A stretch of DNA of 64,000 nt from Nissolia schottii (Eukaryota; Streptophyta; Magnoliopsida; Fabales; Fabaceae): assembly GCA_003254905.1 (NCBI GenBank), contig QANU01099453.1:809030-873029 (forward strand). Direction: 5' to 3'. The position numbers and the translations under genes are program-made. Of this stretch, positions 32,789 through 44,736 are shown piece after piece. Below the pieces are notes generated by a model. The model worked only from the letters and a program-made list of their open reading frames with translations, was not told where the DNA came from and ran no database searches. How positions within the stretch are numbered: position 1 is the stretch's first letter; each line of letters opens with the position of its first letter.

Positions 32789-35162
32789 CCCATCTATCTC
32801 AACAATGAATGGCGCGTGTCATGTACTTACTATACTGACCCTCTTTGGAAGCAGAAGCTGCCGCTGTCAGTTATCCAAGTGGTGTCATCTCTTTCCCTTT
32901 TTTGCCGGGTAAGATTCCTTCTCCTTCCCAAACTTCTCATTTTTTTTTAAGTAGAATAAAATTAAAGAACTCTATAAATTAATTTATACATTTTAATAAA
33001 TCACATTTATTATATATATATATATATATATATTATTTTGTTTCTAAAAAAAGTGTTGGGTGAGATTCTTTGATAATGAATTGAACGTGAAATGTGAAAT
33101 ATCATAATGATTAATCTTTTGACCTATAATTGAGTCTAATGGTTAAGACACACAAATTCCTTCCATCTATACCAATTCCACATTCCACTTGGTATGTGAT
33201 CATGTTGGTTAATGCCTAGCTAGAATCAAAACTAATTTTCAGGGTTCCCACGTGCGTAATATGGTTAGCTGAGGCGTTGAAAGGTTGGAATGTTAGTTGG
33301 GAAGTGGTACGCGTGCGTGCATGGGGGTGGGGTGGTACCCTTCATCGCATAAAACATGACTGGTAGTTGTGTTATGGGTCCCCATTAAGTGAAAACTATA
33401 TACATTATCAATAACTTCGATTGTCTTTTTATACCGGAAGAACTGAACTGGGTTAAGGTGATTTGAAATATTTTTCTAATTTTGTTAGGCGTTAGTGCGT
33501 TACAATTTGTTTCGTAAAAGTCAAAGGAGGTGTGAGACACCTACTTGTTTGAATATTGATAGGAATGAATTGAACTCATTGAGAGATTATTGGTTATTCT
33601 AGGAACTAATACCATTTAGAGTAAGAATTTTTTTTTTTTTTGCTTTATTTCATTAAATACTTCACATATTAATATTATAACCCATAATATATTTAATACA
33701 ATAAAATAACAAAAAACTCTTGCTCCAATACCTCTTTTACAATAAAGTTACCTAGGACTATGGCTCAACCAAGCCAAAGAGTACGATGGTGAGTGACGAC
33801 AATTAACTAGATTAAAAATTTGACGAATGGGAGAAGAGAGATTAGTGAGAGAGGAGAGCTTTTATTTTATTTAAATTATTCAATGGCATTATATGATCCC
33901 GCTATAATGACATGTCATGTAACCAATAGTTCAGCTAGATTTGCTCTTAGAACAATAAAAAATTTATGATTACAAAAAGAATTTATCACTAAATCTGATT
34001 GGAAACTTAAGAGCATACTTTTGTTTTTATTAATTTGAAAATGTTTTTTTTTAAGTGAGTAATTTGATTACGTTAGTATGATACGAATTAACTATAATTT
34101 ATTTTATCATCGATCATATACTATATAATAAGTTTGTTGATATTCATTTGTGTCCATTCCTATGGCTTAAGAACTAAAGGGTAAAATTCAATTCAAACTC
34201 TTAAAGGAAAGAGTTGCGAGGAACTATTATTAGTCTCATGATGTTTAAAACGTTAGTCTCATGTCAAGTTTTTATTATTTTGTTTTCACAAATTAAATTC
34301 TAAAAATAAAAAACACAATAAATTAAAACAAGAAATAAAAACAAAACAAATTAAAAACAAATAATGAAAGAAAAACTAGATAGATTCTAAAAAGAGTTGT
34401 GGGTAGCGTACGTTGTCTATTCTCGTTTGGGTGGTAAGATACGCAAACTATGTTCCAACAAAATCATATTCAACTTGACTTTTGTTTCATACCCCAGTTC
34501 TTTCCCATCACTTAAAATTTAATTTGAACAACTTTTTTTTTGTTGAAAAAGATATAGTCTACGGTGTAATTGTGCTTGTTTTTTTCTAAGTAAGTTCTGA
34601 AAATGCTCAACGCGCATGCCTTGTCATTACGAGCATATACTCAATAATGCATTATTACTATTGTCACTTGCATGTGACCTATACAAAGTAGAACATAATG
34701 ACCCTATCACATTATGCATCCCACTACATTATACATTGTGTTTTAGCGATTTGTTTCTTCTTGTTTGCCTTGCATGGCAAGACACGTTATTCACGTTAGT
34801 CAAGGTTTGCAACTATTTTTCCTTCCATTTTCTGACACAACGCCCTATTACGTTTAGCTAGTAGCATGCATGGCCATATTTTTTTTTTTGTGTGTCAGAT
34901 ATAAATGTGTACTTTATGAAAAAGTGGAATATCTTTACAATCAGTGAGGTATGATTCTCTATCAAGTGAAATATTGGCCTTACCCCTCTTGCTCAAGAGT
35001 AAGTTCCTGTGCAAGTCATGTACATATTGTCAGGATAGAACCAAAAAGTTATTCTTGGACAAATCAGAAGTAGAAGTAGAAGTGACGAAACTGAGAAATG
35101 CTTAACAACATGCTCCTTTATTATTATTATTATTATTATTAATGACAACAATAACGACCTTT
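32789..35162. other. Intergenic spacer
   Basis: Contains an (AT)n tract at 33009-33034 and an (ATT)n tract near 35119-35140. The 34616-34861 open frame has no motif. No gene was recognised. Confidence 0.5.
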
Positions 35163-35203
35163 GCTATAGATGGGAAGATTGCTGGACTAGTCCCATCTAT
35201 AGC
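35163..35203. repeat. Perfect 13-bp inverted repeat (hairpin)
   Basis: GCTATAGATGGGA (35163-35175) and TCCCATCTATAGC (35191-35203) are perfect inverted copies around a 15-base loop. There is no T-run, and the site is far from any gene, so it is not a bacterial-type terminator. It may be the core of a degraded MITE. Confidence 0.7.
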
Positions 35204-35528
35204 ATAAGAATATTATCAATTAGTTTATAATTAGCATGCATGAGATTTCATTAGCTGGGTAATCTTTGATGTGATTCTATTGTTCAACTTTGGATTATTT
35301 CTGTTGCTCAAAACGTGTTTGGTAGGAGGGAAAATAAGCACACAGAGCAAGATAGTAGTATCAGAATCAGAATGTATTTACTGTTTAGACATCGATATAG
35401 ATGCTTTTATATAATGTGAATTTACATGCTCTCTCTCCCTTCATTTCCAACAACTTCTCTCGTCGCAGTGGCGTTTCTATTAAACATATGAGCTATGTTC
35501 ACATCTTTGCAGATAGGGTATTAAGGTG

Positions 35529-36489
35529 AAGGTTTTGATGCGCCGGCTAACTATGGTGCATGATGCACTCAGTAGAATGGGTGGTTTACTTGTGTTTAGC
35601 AACACCGCAAAAATGCGATTAAATGCGTTTCTTTTTGAAGTGTGGGTAAACGCAGTCTAATTTTATCCCTCATTTTATTCTCATGATCCTCTTATTGGTA
35701 TCCGTAGCTCAACAAGAATCCAATTTCCACCCTCAATTATAGGTGGCAATATAAAGTAAATCTAATCTTCACAATATGCTTATTAATAACTACACTCAAA
35801 CAAATTGAAACACAAAGCTATCAAAGTGAAACAAACAAACAAACAAAAACAAGATCCTAATTCTACAAAAATTCATCTAAATTTTGTGAGAGTATAAACA
35901 TAGGGTAACATTTATCTTTTCTCTCACATCTCATCTCACCACAATTTAGAGCCTCTCTCTTTGTTCTTACACTTTCTCTTTTCTATTCAACAAAAGTTAG
36001 ATTAAAAATGAAAAAATTAGACATACTATGAATGTATAAACACAATCTAAAACCATATATGGGGTGCGAATTCAAAAGGGTGTTTAAATTATTAAAATTT
36101 TCAAGTGAATTGTTGTTCTTGGGTGAAAAGTTGGGACCTTATAGATATGGAGTATAATTTGAGGTTTTTTCACCATGCATTGTTGAGGCCCATTACGTCG
36201 CCGTCGTTCTGGAATCATCGCGTCGCCACTGTTCTAGAGCCGCCACACTGACGCTATGCAGATCCACTGTGCCACCCAATTTCAGATCCGATGCCGTGGT
36301 AAGATTTCACCTTCTCATGCCTCTAGCTAGCTCAACGATGGATTAAGAGTTGTGATGATGGTTGTAAGTAAGAGAGGCTGGGCACAAAGGGTCAAAAATG
36401 GAAGTGAAAATATGACGTGTATTGTGAACCACCTCTTTTCTTACTTGTTGCATCATGCACCATAATTAGCTCGGTGCATTAAAGCCTTT
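35529..36489. mobile_element. Non-autonomous TIR transposon (~960 bp)
   Basis: The terminal inverted repeats of about 60 bases lie at about 35529-35592 and 36425-36489. The shared words are AGGTTTTGATGCGCC/AGGCTTTAATGCACC, GCTAACTATGGTGCATGATG and GGTGGTTTAC/GGTGGTTCAC. The interior has no long ORF; a GC-richer block at 36185-36300 (CGTCGCC words) may be captured host sequence. The superfamily is uncertain (MULE or CMC-like). Confidence 0.65.
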
Positions 36490-37515
36490 CTCAGGGAATT
36501 AAAGCTGTTCCTCAGGCTTGTTACTGCTCAAGACATCCTAAAGGTATACAACATTCACTCTACTGGAATATAAAAATCACTTTTCTGAGCGAAACTATTA
36601 CCTATCAAATGAACCCATTATTGTTCAAACACAATACATCATATTGTAAGAATAAATATAGCCACTTTACAAGGGGGATATATAAATGCAAGAGCTAAGT
36701 AACATTTATCACTCTGATTCATGCGCGTAAAGAAATTGAACATTCTTAGATCAATTACAATAGATGACAAACTCACCATGTTGGTCACAAAAATTTGAGA
36801 GTGAACGAACGAAAGAAACAACAAAAATTATTTGGACAATCAAATGTCCTTTCTGGTTCTGGAGAACTCCAAACCTGTGGTCATGCAGCATGCACCATGG
36901 CTAATGTGCAACAGTCAGGCAAACAAAGTAGCAGGGAAAGGGACTAAATTCAAAATATGCTCACTTGTTTATAGATTTCACTAACTTTAGTGTGAATATG
37001 AGGCATGTGTCTATACAAGAATTTTCCTTTCTGCTGAAAAGGAATCATCGGTGAGGTGAGTATTGTGAAATTAGCAAGCTCAGTTAAACGGCAAGAAATC
37101 ATCAATTAGTTTTTCCTGACAGATACTCCAGTAAAAGCATTCCCAGAATCCCTTGACCATGTGATAATACATCAGTTCATTCGCTGTTTCAATTACAACT
37201 GAATAATTATGTATCAACCCTATTGAAGCTTATTTCCAACCAATTATCTATGCAGCAATTGTGTCAGAAACTAACCGTTCCCAACAACATTAGAAAGCAC
37301 TAAAACCTTGCAATATAACCGAGTTAAAAAACAGAAATCCCAACAGGGCATAAGTTTGATCAGATTATGATACTTTCTGATATCATTATTTGGTCCAAAT
37401 AATACTAATAAAAAAATCCACCTTCTTTGGTTCTCTTTCCTGCAAAATTGCCAAGCATGCAATATATGCATGCAAAGAATGAAATACTCATTTTATGGTA
37501 CAACAATACTACATC
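36490..37515. other. Intergenic spacer, adenylate kinase 3' flank
   Basis: No gene was seen. The last few hundred bases are probably the 3' UTR of the adenylate kinase. Confidence 0.5.
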
Positions 37516-40427
37516 TTACGCTGCAGCAGACCGCTTCTCCTCGTAATCATCAAGATTAAGAGCTCGCAGCAACTTTGGCCAAGATTCTGGGATCCCTCCA
37601 GGCAGGTCAAACTCCAATAGTTTTCCTCTACTACGGTAAAATTCCTCCACAGGCTGACTCTGCAATCAAGAAAGAAAACAAATTATACGACCGTAACGGT
37701 GAGAGCTTACAATTGACCTTGTCAATTAAAAAATTCAACTGAGATGATCCATTCACAACAAAAAGTGATAGGCAGCAACAGGAAACTAGACACATCAACT
37801 TTTTATACAACTTTATTCAGACCTATCGTAAGCCCCCATAATAAAGAAGCCATGTATAGACGACTTCAAAGAAAGAAGGAACTCTAGTAGCCAAAAATTG
37901 CTTCCTGAATCCAATAGCAATAACAGGGAAAATACCTTTTCATTGTATATTCGGAGCCTCTCCTTGACTACTGCTTCAGTATCATCTGAACGAGTAATGA
38001 GCTTTGACATGCAATGAGCAGGAGGAAGAAGTGGAGCCATGAACATTCCAGGGCTCCCATTCTCACCCTTGATGTCGATGGACGCAACATTAAAATTTCC
38101 TCCACACTGATTGCAAATTCTCCTACCGAGGCATTTCGCAAGCAGTGCTTCTTCTTGGAGCTTCAGATTGACTACCAAGTCAATGTCCGTTACCCCTTCC
38201 AATATTTCCTGAGCGCACAAAAAGGCATTAAAAGTTCTGAGTACATTTCTTAGAATAAATTGCTGCCATGAAAAGTAAACATGTTACCAACTTGTTGCAA
38301 CTTCAACACATGCAAGGAATAAAAGGGGACTGGCAAGGGCAGAAAAAAATAGCCGCTTTTTTGTTAGTCTCTAGAAACATCACAAGATGAGATGGCATAA
38401 ATTAGAAGCACATATGTTTATTAATATTAAAACAACAATATGTGAGACCTCGGTTACTCCAAGCTTTGAGTTTAATTTTGATTCATTGCAAGTTTAAATT
38501 ATTTTATACTATCATCCAAATGTGTTATGACATCATTAAGAGAGTTTGAATTTGACCTATTAGGCAGTTTGTAAAATGTTATCACCATTCAGCTTTTTTA
38601 ATTATGAGGTAAGACATTATCACATTGATAGTGGATCAAAATTAAATCAAACATGCTTGAAAAGTTTTTGGTGAAAAATAGTTAGGTGGAAAAAGTAAAG
38701 GAACCTAAGTTGCCAATGAATAATCATATTATCCTTACTTGCCAAATTCCTTATGTTATTTTCAATTGAAAATTGCACTTTGAGTATTAGAACCCACTAT
38801 AAATATGCAATATTTTTGTTTAAAGAAAAGGAAATGGGGGTGGGGTGGGCCAGAGGCATGAGTTGAAACAGTAACAACATATAAATATACTCACTGCTTG
38901 CTTTATTGTTCGAGGAAAACCATCAAGAATAAATCCTGATTCGCCATTAGCTTCCCCATCAGCCAACCTCTTTGACAATAACCTTATAATAATTTCATCT
39001 GACACCAATTTACCTTGATTTACAATTTCTGATAGCTGCAGAAGAAACCAAAATTGCAAATCAGAGACCAAAAGAGATAGTGTGAAGGACATAAAATGAA
39101 GATAGTATCCTATACAATTCATTATGATAAAAGTATCCTATTATAATCAGTTCTCAAAACCGTGTCATCTTCAAGTCACACTCACCATCTCTCAACAAAC
39201 AGATAAAAATTAGTGTACACTATATGACATATTGAAATACCATAAACAAGCATTATTAAAAGCTCAAAGGAGATCAAGAATAGTTACACTTCCAATTCCT
39301 TGTTCGTTTAATGCTGGAAAAATAAAAATGAAAAGCATAGTACCAAAAAAGGTTAGAATCGATGAAGACATTACCAAAAACTACCCTAAATTTAATCTTC
39401 CAAACCAAAACGTATATTAGCTCAGAGGACAGACAGGCTTTCCTTATAATGTTATAACCTAGTAAATAAGTTCCATATGCAATCAAAAGAAAAAAAAAGG
39501 GCAAAACCAACAATAACAAGTGACAAAAATAATGCCGTATCAATCTTGTTGTAACAATTACAAATGGCAAAAAAGCACAGAGATCCACTCAAAGCAAGAA
39601 GATGGGGATACATATATATTCACCAAAGCACCAGTTGAAGCCTCTTAAGGCTTGAAGCTTATCTCCAATTTCAGAGGTTTAAAGTAGACTAAAATCTTCG
39701 ACTCGCTGCTCCACACATTCTAAAAAACATGCAGATCAAGATCCAATTCCAGCTGAAACTATGTCCATCCAACAAACACTTCTGAAACAGGGCAACTTAA
39801 TGCTCCAGGATCACACAACACAATCGTTCAAAAGGCTTATAAGTCACAAAAGGCACAACTTTGAAACGTTATTATTCCATATGAATGCCATAATTCAAGC
39901 AGATAGGGTTCATAACTTCCCAAACTGGAAACTAAAATAAAATAAAATAAAAATAGCGAACAAAGAGACAGATCACATGCTCAAAAATTAACAATGCTAC
40001 GCCATCAATACTTCACAGCAAAGCCAAATACAAAGTCAACACAAAAGAAAAAGGAAAAATATTTCAGCAAAAGAATAAAAAAGAGAAGAGGGGAAATGAA
40101 AAGCAGAGAGATAAAAAGGACCTCCGAGGAAAGGGGGCCGTTGGAGGCGAGCTCGTGGCGGACGAGATCGCCGGTGGCGATGTGAGGGACGCCGAGGAGG
40201 TTGCACAGGCGGCTGGCGTAGGTGCCCTTGCCGACGCCGGGGCACCCTAGGAACACCCACTGCACGTTCCTGTCCTTTGGATCCTTGCGAGGAGGGAGGT
40301 CGCGTAAGTCCTGGTGCAGCGGCGGCGGCGGCGGCGCGTGGGGACTGGGATCGGAGGAGAAGAACCTACGCGCGGGGGAGGAGAGAGAGATGGAGGTTCG
40401 CTTCACGAGGCGGGTTATGGCCGCCAT
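37516..40427 (-). CDS. ADK: Adenylate kinase, organellar (chloroplast/mitochondrial) form, 4 exons
   Basis: Model: complement(join(37516..37659,37936..38208,38895..39035,40122..40427)), 287 aa. It catalyses ATP + AMP = 2 ADP. The first ~50 residues are basic, Ser-rich and Pro-rich ([16 protein letters not shown]), a likely organelle-targeting peptide. The P-loop [10 protein letters not shown] lies near residues 61-70, an NMP-binding region follows, and FILDGFPRT is present. The LID carries GRRICNQCG with paired cysteines plus a further Cys in LLPPAHC, a long-LID arrangement that may hold zinc. [13 protein letters not shown] follows. It closely matches what I recall of Arabidopsis At2g37250. 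The start is chosen because the upstream in-frame codon is GTG, not ATG. It is divergently paired with the AAED1 gene. Confidence 0.95.
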
Positions 40428-41379
40428 TGGAACCGAATGGAAGCAAGGAACACGAGACACAGAGAGAGAGAGAGAGAGAGAGAGCTTTTAACGGTAATTG
40501 GTAAAGATGTTGTTCATTCTTTCCGTCTTAAATCGTTCATTGATTTTCTTAATTTTTGTTTTTTGGGATTTTATTTTATTGGCCTTCGGAAAATTGAAGC
40601 TACTAGGCTAGCTAGTGCCATTATTTCATTTTATTTTTGGTCATGCTAATATTTAGATTCTAATGAAAAATTTTATTATTAAATTAATAAAGTCACAATA
40701 ATAAAGTGAATATATCCCACTTTAAATAAATATTATCCTATTTATTTATTACTGTTAACAAGGTTTGCGTTGTGTTGTTTCACTTGTATGTTTTGGCCTA
40801 CTTTTTTAACACGAAAGATGAGTGATGTTATTTGTCCTTTTGTTTGAGTTGTGATATCATTTGAATCTGAAATCAGTTCTATAAACATGTTAAGGGAACG
40901 GATTCTCGATTAAGGAAAGAATTTACTTCATATTTTCATTTTAAAATGGATCAAACTTGATCTAAAAAATAGTTCTAGTCCAGGTCAAATTATGAACTAG
41001 TTGGTTTAATATTAAACGGTGTATTAATGATTCATAGTTACATGTAATGATATAAATGACCACTGGATTGCTTGTAGAGTTGAAGGTCATACGTTAATAT
41101 GGTTCTTTTTGTCCTTTAACTTGCTTAATTAATTGTTCAAAATATCAATCGAAGAAATATAAATTAAACAAACTTTGTACATTATTATAATGTGAATTTC
41201 AATTTTCAATAGTAAAAATGGGGGTGTGAATGCATGGGAATATGCCACGTTTGTTGATTTCTTTTGTCATGGTCCTCACACTCTCACTCCCTATGTCCAC
41301 ACTCCACCACAACACAGAGTTGATTTGTCGTTTTCTCAGATTGAGCTAAGGAGGAGGGAAAAAGATTGCGAGTTTCTCC
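40428..41379. promoter_or_regulatory. Divergent (head-to-head) promoter region of ADK and AAED1
   Basis: 952 bases separate the two ATGs on opposite strands. It starts with an (AG)12 tract (40461-40484) in the ADK 5' UTR and is otherwise AT-rich. No obvious TATA box was assigned to either gene. The same pair is adjacent in Arabidopsis (from memory), so the arrangement is probably ancient. Confidence 0.55.
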
Positions 41380-44071
41380 ATGGCCTGCGCCTCTCTTTCC
41401 ACAACGCTTTTGTCCAATTCTATTCTTCACAATCACCTTAACAAATCCACTAATCAGTGTCGGCTTCAGTCATCTCCAACCCTTTCACTAAAACCAAATC
41501 AAAACCTTAGACGCTATTGTCCTAAGAATCTCAAACTCTCATCAACCACATACCGTGTAACCACCATACCCTCTGCTGCTGGCTCTGCAGGCAAGCCTTT
41601 TCTCTTTAATTATAAACTAAAAGAAATTAGATAAATAAAGTTGTATGGAGTCGCTTGTCAATGATGATGTATGTGATTTTTAATGAGAGTGATTGTTAAT
41701 TATTTTCAATTCAACAGGAGTTGAGTCTCCAGTGTTGGGTGATGATACCACGAGTTCACTGGATTCGGTGAAGGTGTTTGATTTGAAAGGGAACGAGGTC
41801 CCTATTTCTGACTTGTGGAAAGATAGGAAAGCCGTTGTGGCATTTGCTCGCCACTTTGGGTCAGTGATTAATTCTCTCTTTACAACATCATATTCTCAAA
41901 TTAAGTTACCCCCCTTTAGTTAATTTTTTAGATAGATGTACTAGTAATAGCCACTGATTATGAGTTTGTTTAATTTGATAATCAGCCCTATGTTTCTTGT
42001 ACATTCGCAGGTGCGTGCTTTGTCGCAAAAGGGCTGATTACCTTGCATCCAAGAAGGTAAAGTTTTATGTTGCTCTATGATTATAAAAATGCTTTATTTT
42101 TGCTTCTGTATGCGTGCATGCATCAAATACTGTTGTCGCCTTAGACTTTTTCAATGTGGAACTGATATTTTGAAGTGAAAGATAAGGTTGTTAATTTGAT
42201 TCTTGTGGTTGAACCTTGGTTTTTGTCCCCTATAGCATGTTAATTGTTTGTATTGTTCTTTTGCTGTGAACTGTATTTTACCTTTACTACTTTTGAAGGA
42301 AGATACCACATCCTCCTTAAAGTGCTAATTTTCCAGAATATAGCTTTCAATCAAAGCTTTGCTAAGAGCACTCCCATATTTAATCTTTTGTTTTACATGA
42401 GAAATTTTTAGTAGTAAAATGCAACTTCTATTTTCAGCAACAGTTATACTTGAACATCGATATTATGCTCTTTCAACAGGATGTAATGGATGCATCTGGT
42501 GTGGCACTTGTATTAATTGGACCTGGGAACATTGATCAGGTTTGTCATAAGAATTGTAGATATGCATGTACTTTGGCTTAGGGCTTTTTTAATGTATATT
42601 CTTGGACTGCACCTCCATCTGCTCGATGGTACATGTTTAGATTAGCTTAATTTGGGTTTGGAGCAACTTATAATCAAAAGCTTTTTCAGACATTTTAGAA
42701 AAAATAAGCAACTATTTTGCAAAACAAAGCTGTTACCAAACATGCACTTTACTTGTCTGATACTTTCCAAGTATTGGTTTTCTGCTTTTTGCCGTCATCT
42801 GAGTATGATGGAATATTGTTGCTAATACCTATATTTATTACAGGCCAAAGCCTTCGCTGAACAAACAAAATTCGAAGGAGGTACTTTGCTGCCAAACCAA
42901 TGCTTGTGGTTAGTTCTAGTATTTTAGTCATCTTACATCAGCAATTTGACAAGACTGTGTTATTATCTGTTCCAGAAATCTATGCAGATCCAACTCACTC
43001 ATCATATGAGGCCTTAAAATTTGTTTCTGGAATTTTAACCACATTTACCCCCAAAGTAAGTGAGAAACCACCAGATCCTTTATTCATAAAAAAGTGCAGA
43101 TAGCACCAAGTGTATGGCATGATATATGTTCATGAGTTGAGATTTCTGGATCTCCAATGTTAATTTTAGTTGTTACACTGCAGGCCGGTCTTAAGATAAT
43201 ACAATTATATATGGAAGGCTATCGGCAAGATTGGAAGCTTTCGTTTGAAAAGGATACCGTCTCCAGAGGAGGCTGGTATGCAAACTATCTCAAAAAAGTC
43301 TTGCACTATTTTGTTATGCTGATTTTTTCAAGGTTCACTAAGTCTTGCTGTTTATGGTGCAATGGCCTATCTATTGTACCTACTTGCTGTTAGAAGAGAA
43401 CCCTTGCTGGAAATTTTTTTTATTGTTATGTTGACTACTGTGGAGGAATATTATTACTGCTGGGAGGGATAAATGGTCATCACAAATTATGCTATTATTA
43501 CAACACTAACAATGTTCTGGACTTCTGGTTGCTTGAAAAGAAACTTTGTTTGGCCATTTGACATCTTTCTTGAATACATGACTCGTGATAATTAGTTGAC
43601 AACAGCTTCCTGAAATAAGAACTTAAACATCTAAAATATGTTTGTTTCATTCTAGCAGCATGGGATGATTATAGTCATTGGATTCTAAATTTGTGTGTTA
43701 GTCACCATTTCTAAATTATTTCTCCAGTCCATTTTAGTCCTTGACATTTCACAGGATCATGTTCTTCCTATTGTGCTTGGTTAACATTGTGAACTTGGAT
43801 TGAGTCAGGAAACAAGGAGGAATTATAGTCGCAGGTCCTGGTAAAAGTAACATCTCATACATTCACAAGGTGTGTACAACCTCCTAATCTGCACCGTCTT
43901 TTTATGGAATACATTTTCCATGATAGTGTAGCTGCAATTAGTCATGAATCAGTGGCATATGTATTGACATTTTCTTTGACATCATTATATTAAATATGTG
44001 AATGTGAGCAGGACAAAGAGGCAGGCGATGACCCAGACATTGAAGATATCTTAAAAGCATGTTGCTCGTGA
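41380..44071 (+). CDS. AAED1/PRXL2-type thioredoxin-like protein, chloroplastic (9 exons)
   Basis: Model: join(41380..41590,41718..41859,42011..42056,42480..42539,42844..42880,42976..43055,43184..43275,43809..43869,44012..44071), 262 aa. The N-terminal ~70 residues are rich in Ser/Thr/Asn and basic residues, like a plastid transit peptide. The AhpC/TSA-like fold follows (VKVFDLKGNEVPISDLW, VVAFARHFGC), with a CVLC redox pair (Cys119, Cys122), then VALVLIGPG and a C-terminal part ending LKACCS. The family is related to peroxiredoxin-like PRXL2/AAED1; the Arabidopsis homologue is At2g37240. Its biochemical role in plants is not established. Intron 1 (41591-41717) has a GC-AG boundary (CAG|GCAAGC); no GT donor in phase occurs before the downstream stop. 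Confidence 0.92.
42645..42750. repeat. Dispersed short repeat in AAED1 intron 4
   Basis: GGAGCAACTTATAATCAAAAG… followed by blocks similar to 955-1095 in the TerC intron. An old dispersed repeat; the family is not recognised. Confidence 0.35.
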
Positions 44072-44736
44072 TTGAAGAAAGAAGAGTTGTAGCCCTTCCT
44101 TCACTGTTTTATCAATGTTGTTTGGTGAAGTGTGGCACCCTTGTCGTAAGGGGAATTATTGTACATCATACTTTGCTGCTGCTTGCGCTGAACAGTTGCT
44201 CTGTCTTGAGGTTCGGTTAGTTACTCGCCATTCACCAAAAATATAGCACAGTTTGGAATCTATTGCAGTATTACTGTTAGGATTTTAATTTAACATTATA
44301 TTTCTTTTTCTTTCAAAATCTTGTGTATAAGATTATGTTTTTCCATTTCAAGAGAAACTGGTTTCTGCCTTGTGGATCGTTTGGATTTATGTATTGTGGA
44401 CTATTCTACCTGATGAGCAACCTGAAACCTGCGATTCTGTTCTTCTTGCTTATGATCTCGAACTGAAAATCACTTTTAACAAATTACTTTGAGTATGACA
44501 ATAATTTTACTATATCTGGGGAAAAAAATTACAGAAAATGGATGAACAAAGCAGATGATTCTATTATTATTCATTGCGTTACAGATTATACATCGGTTAT
44601 TGATACATGCATATATACCCAGATGCTATATATGTAGTTGGAAGAAGCTGTAGGGAGAAAGAAAAAAAAATGGCATATCTAATATATCTACAAAATTCCT
44701 ATAATTTCTTCAAAACAATGAGGAGGCCATGAAGTA

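Noticed and set aside
32800..32900. GGAAGCAGAAGCTGCCGC considered as a miRNA or coding start
   Set aside because: No hairpin and no convincing frame; just a GC-richer patch next to simple repeats.
40222..40649. Plus-strand open frames over the adenylate kinase first exon
   Set aside because: Antisense shadows of a GC-rich exon and the (AG)n leader.
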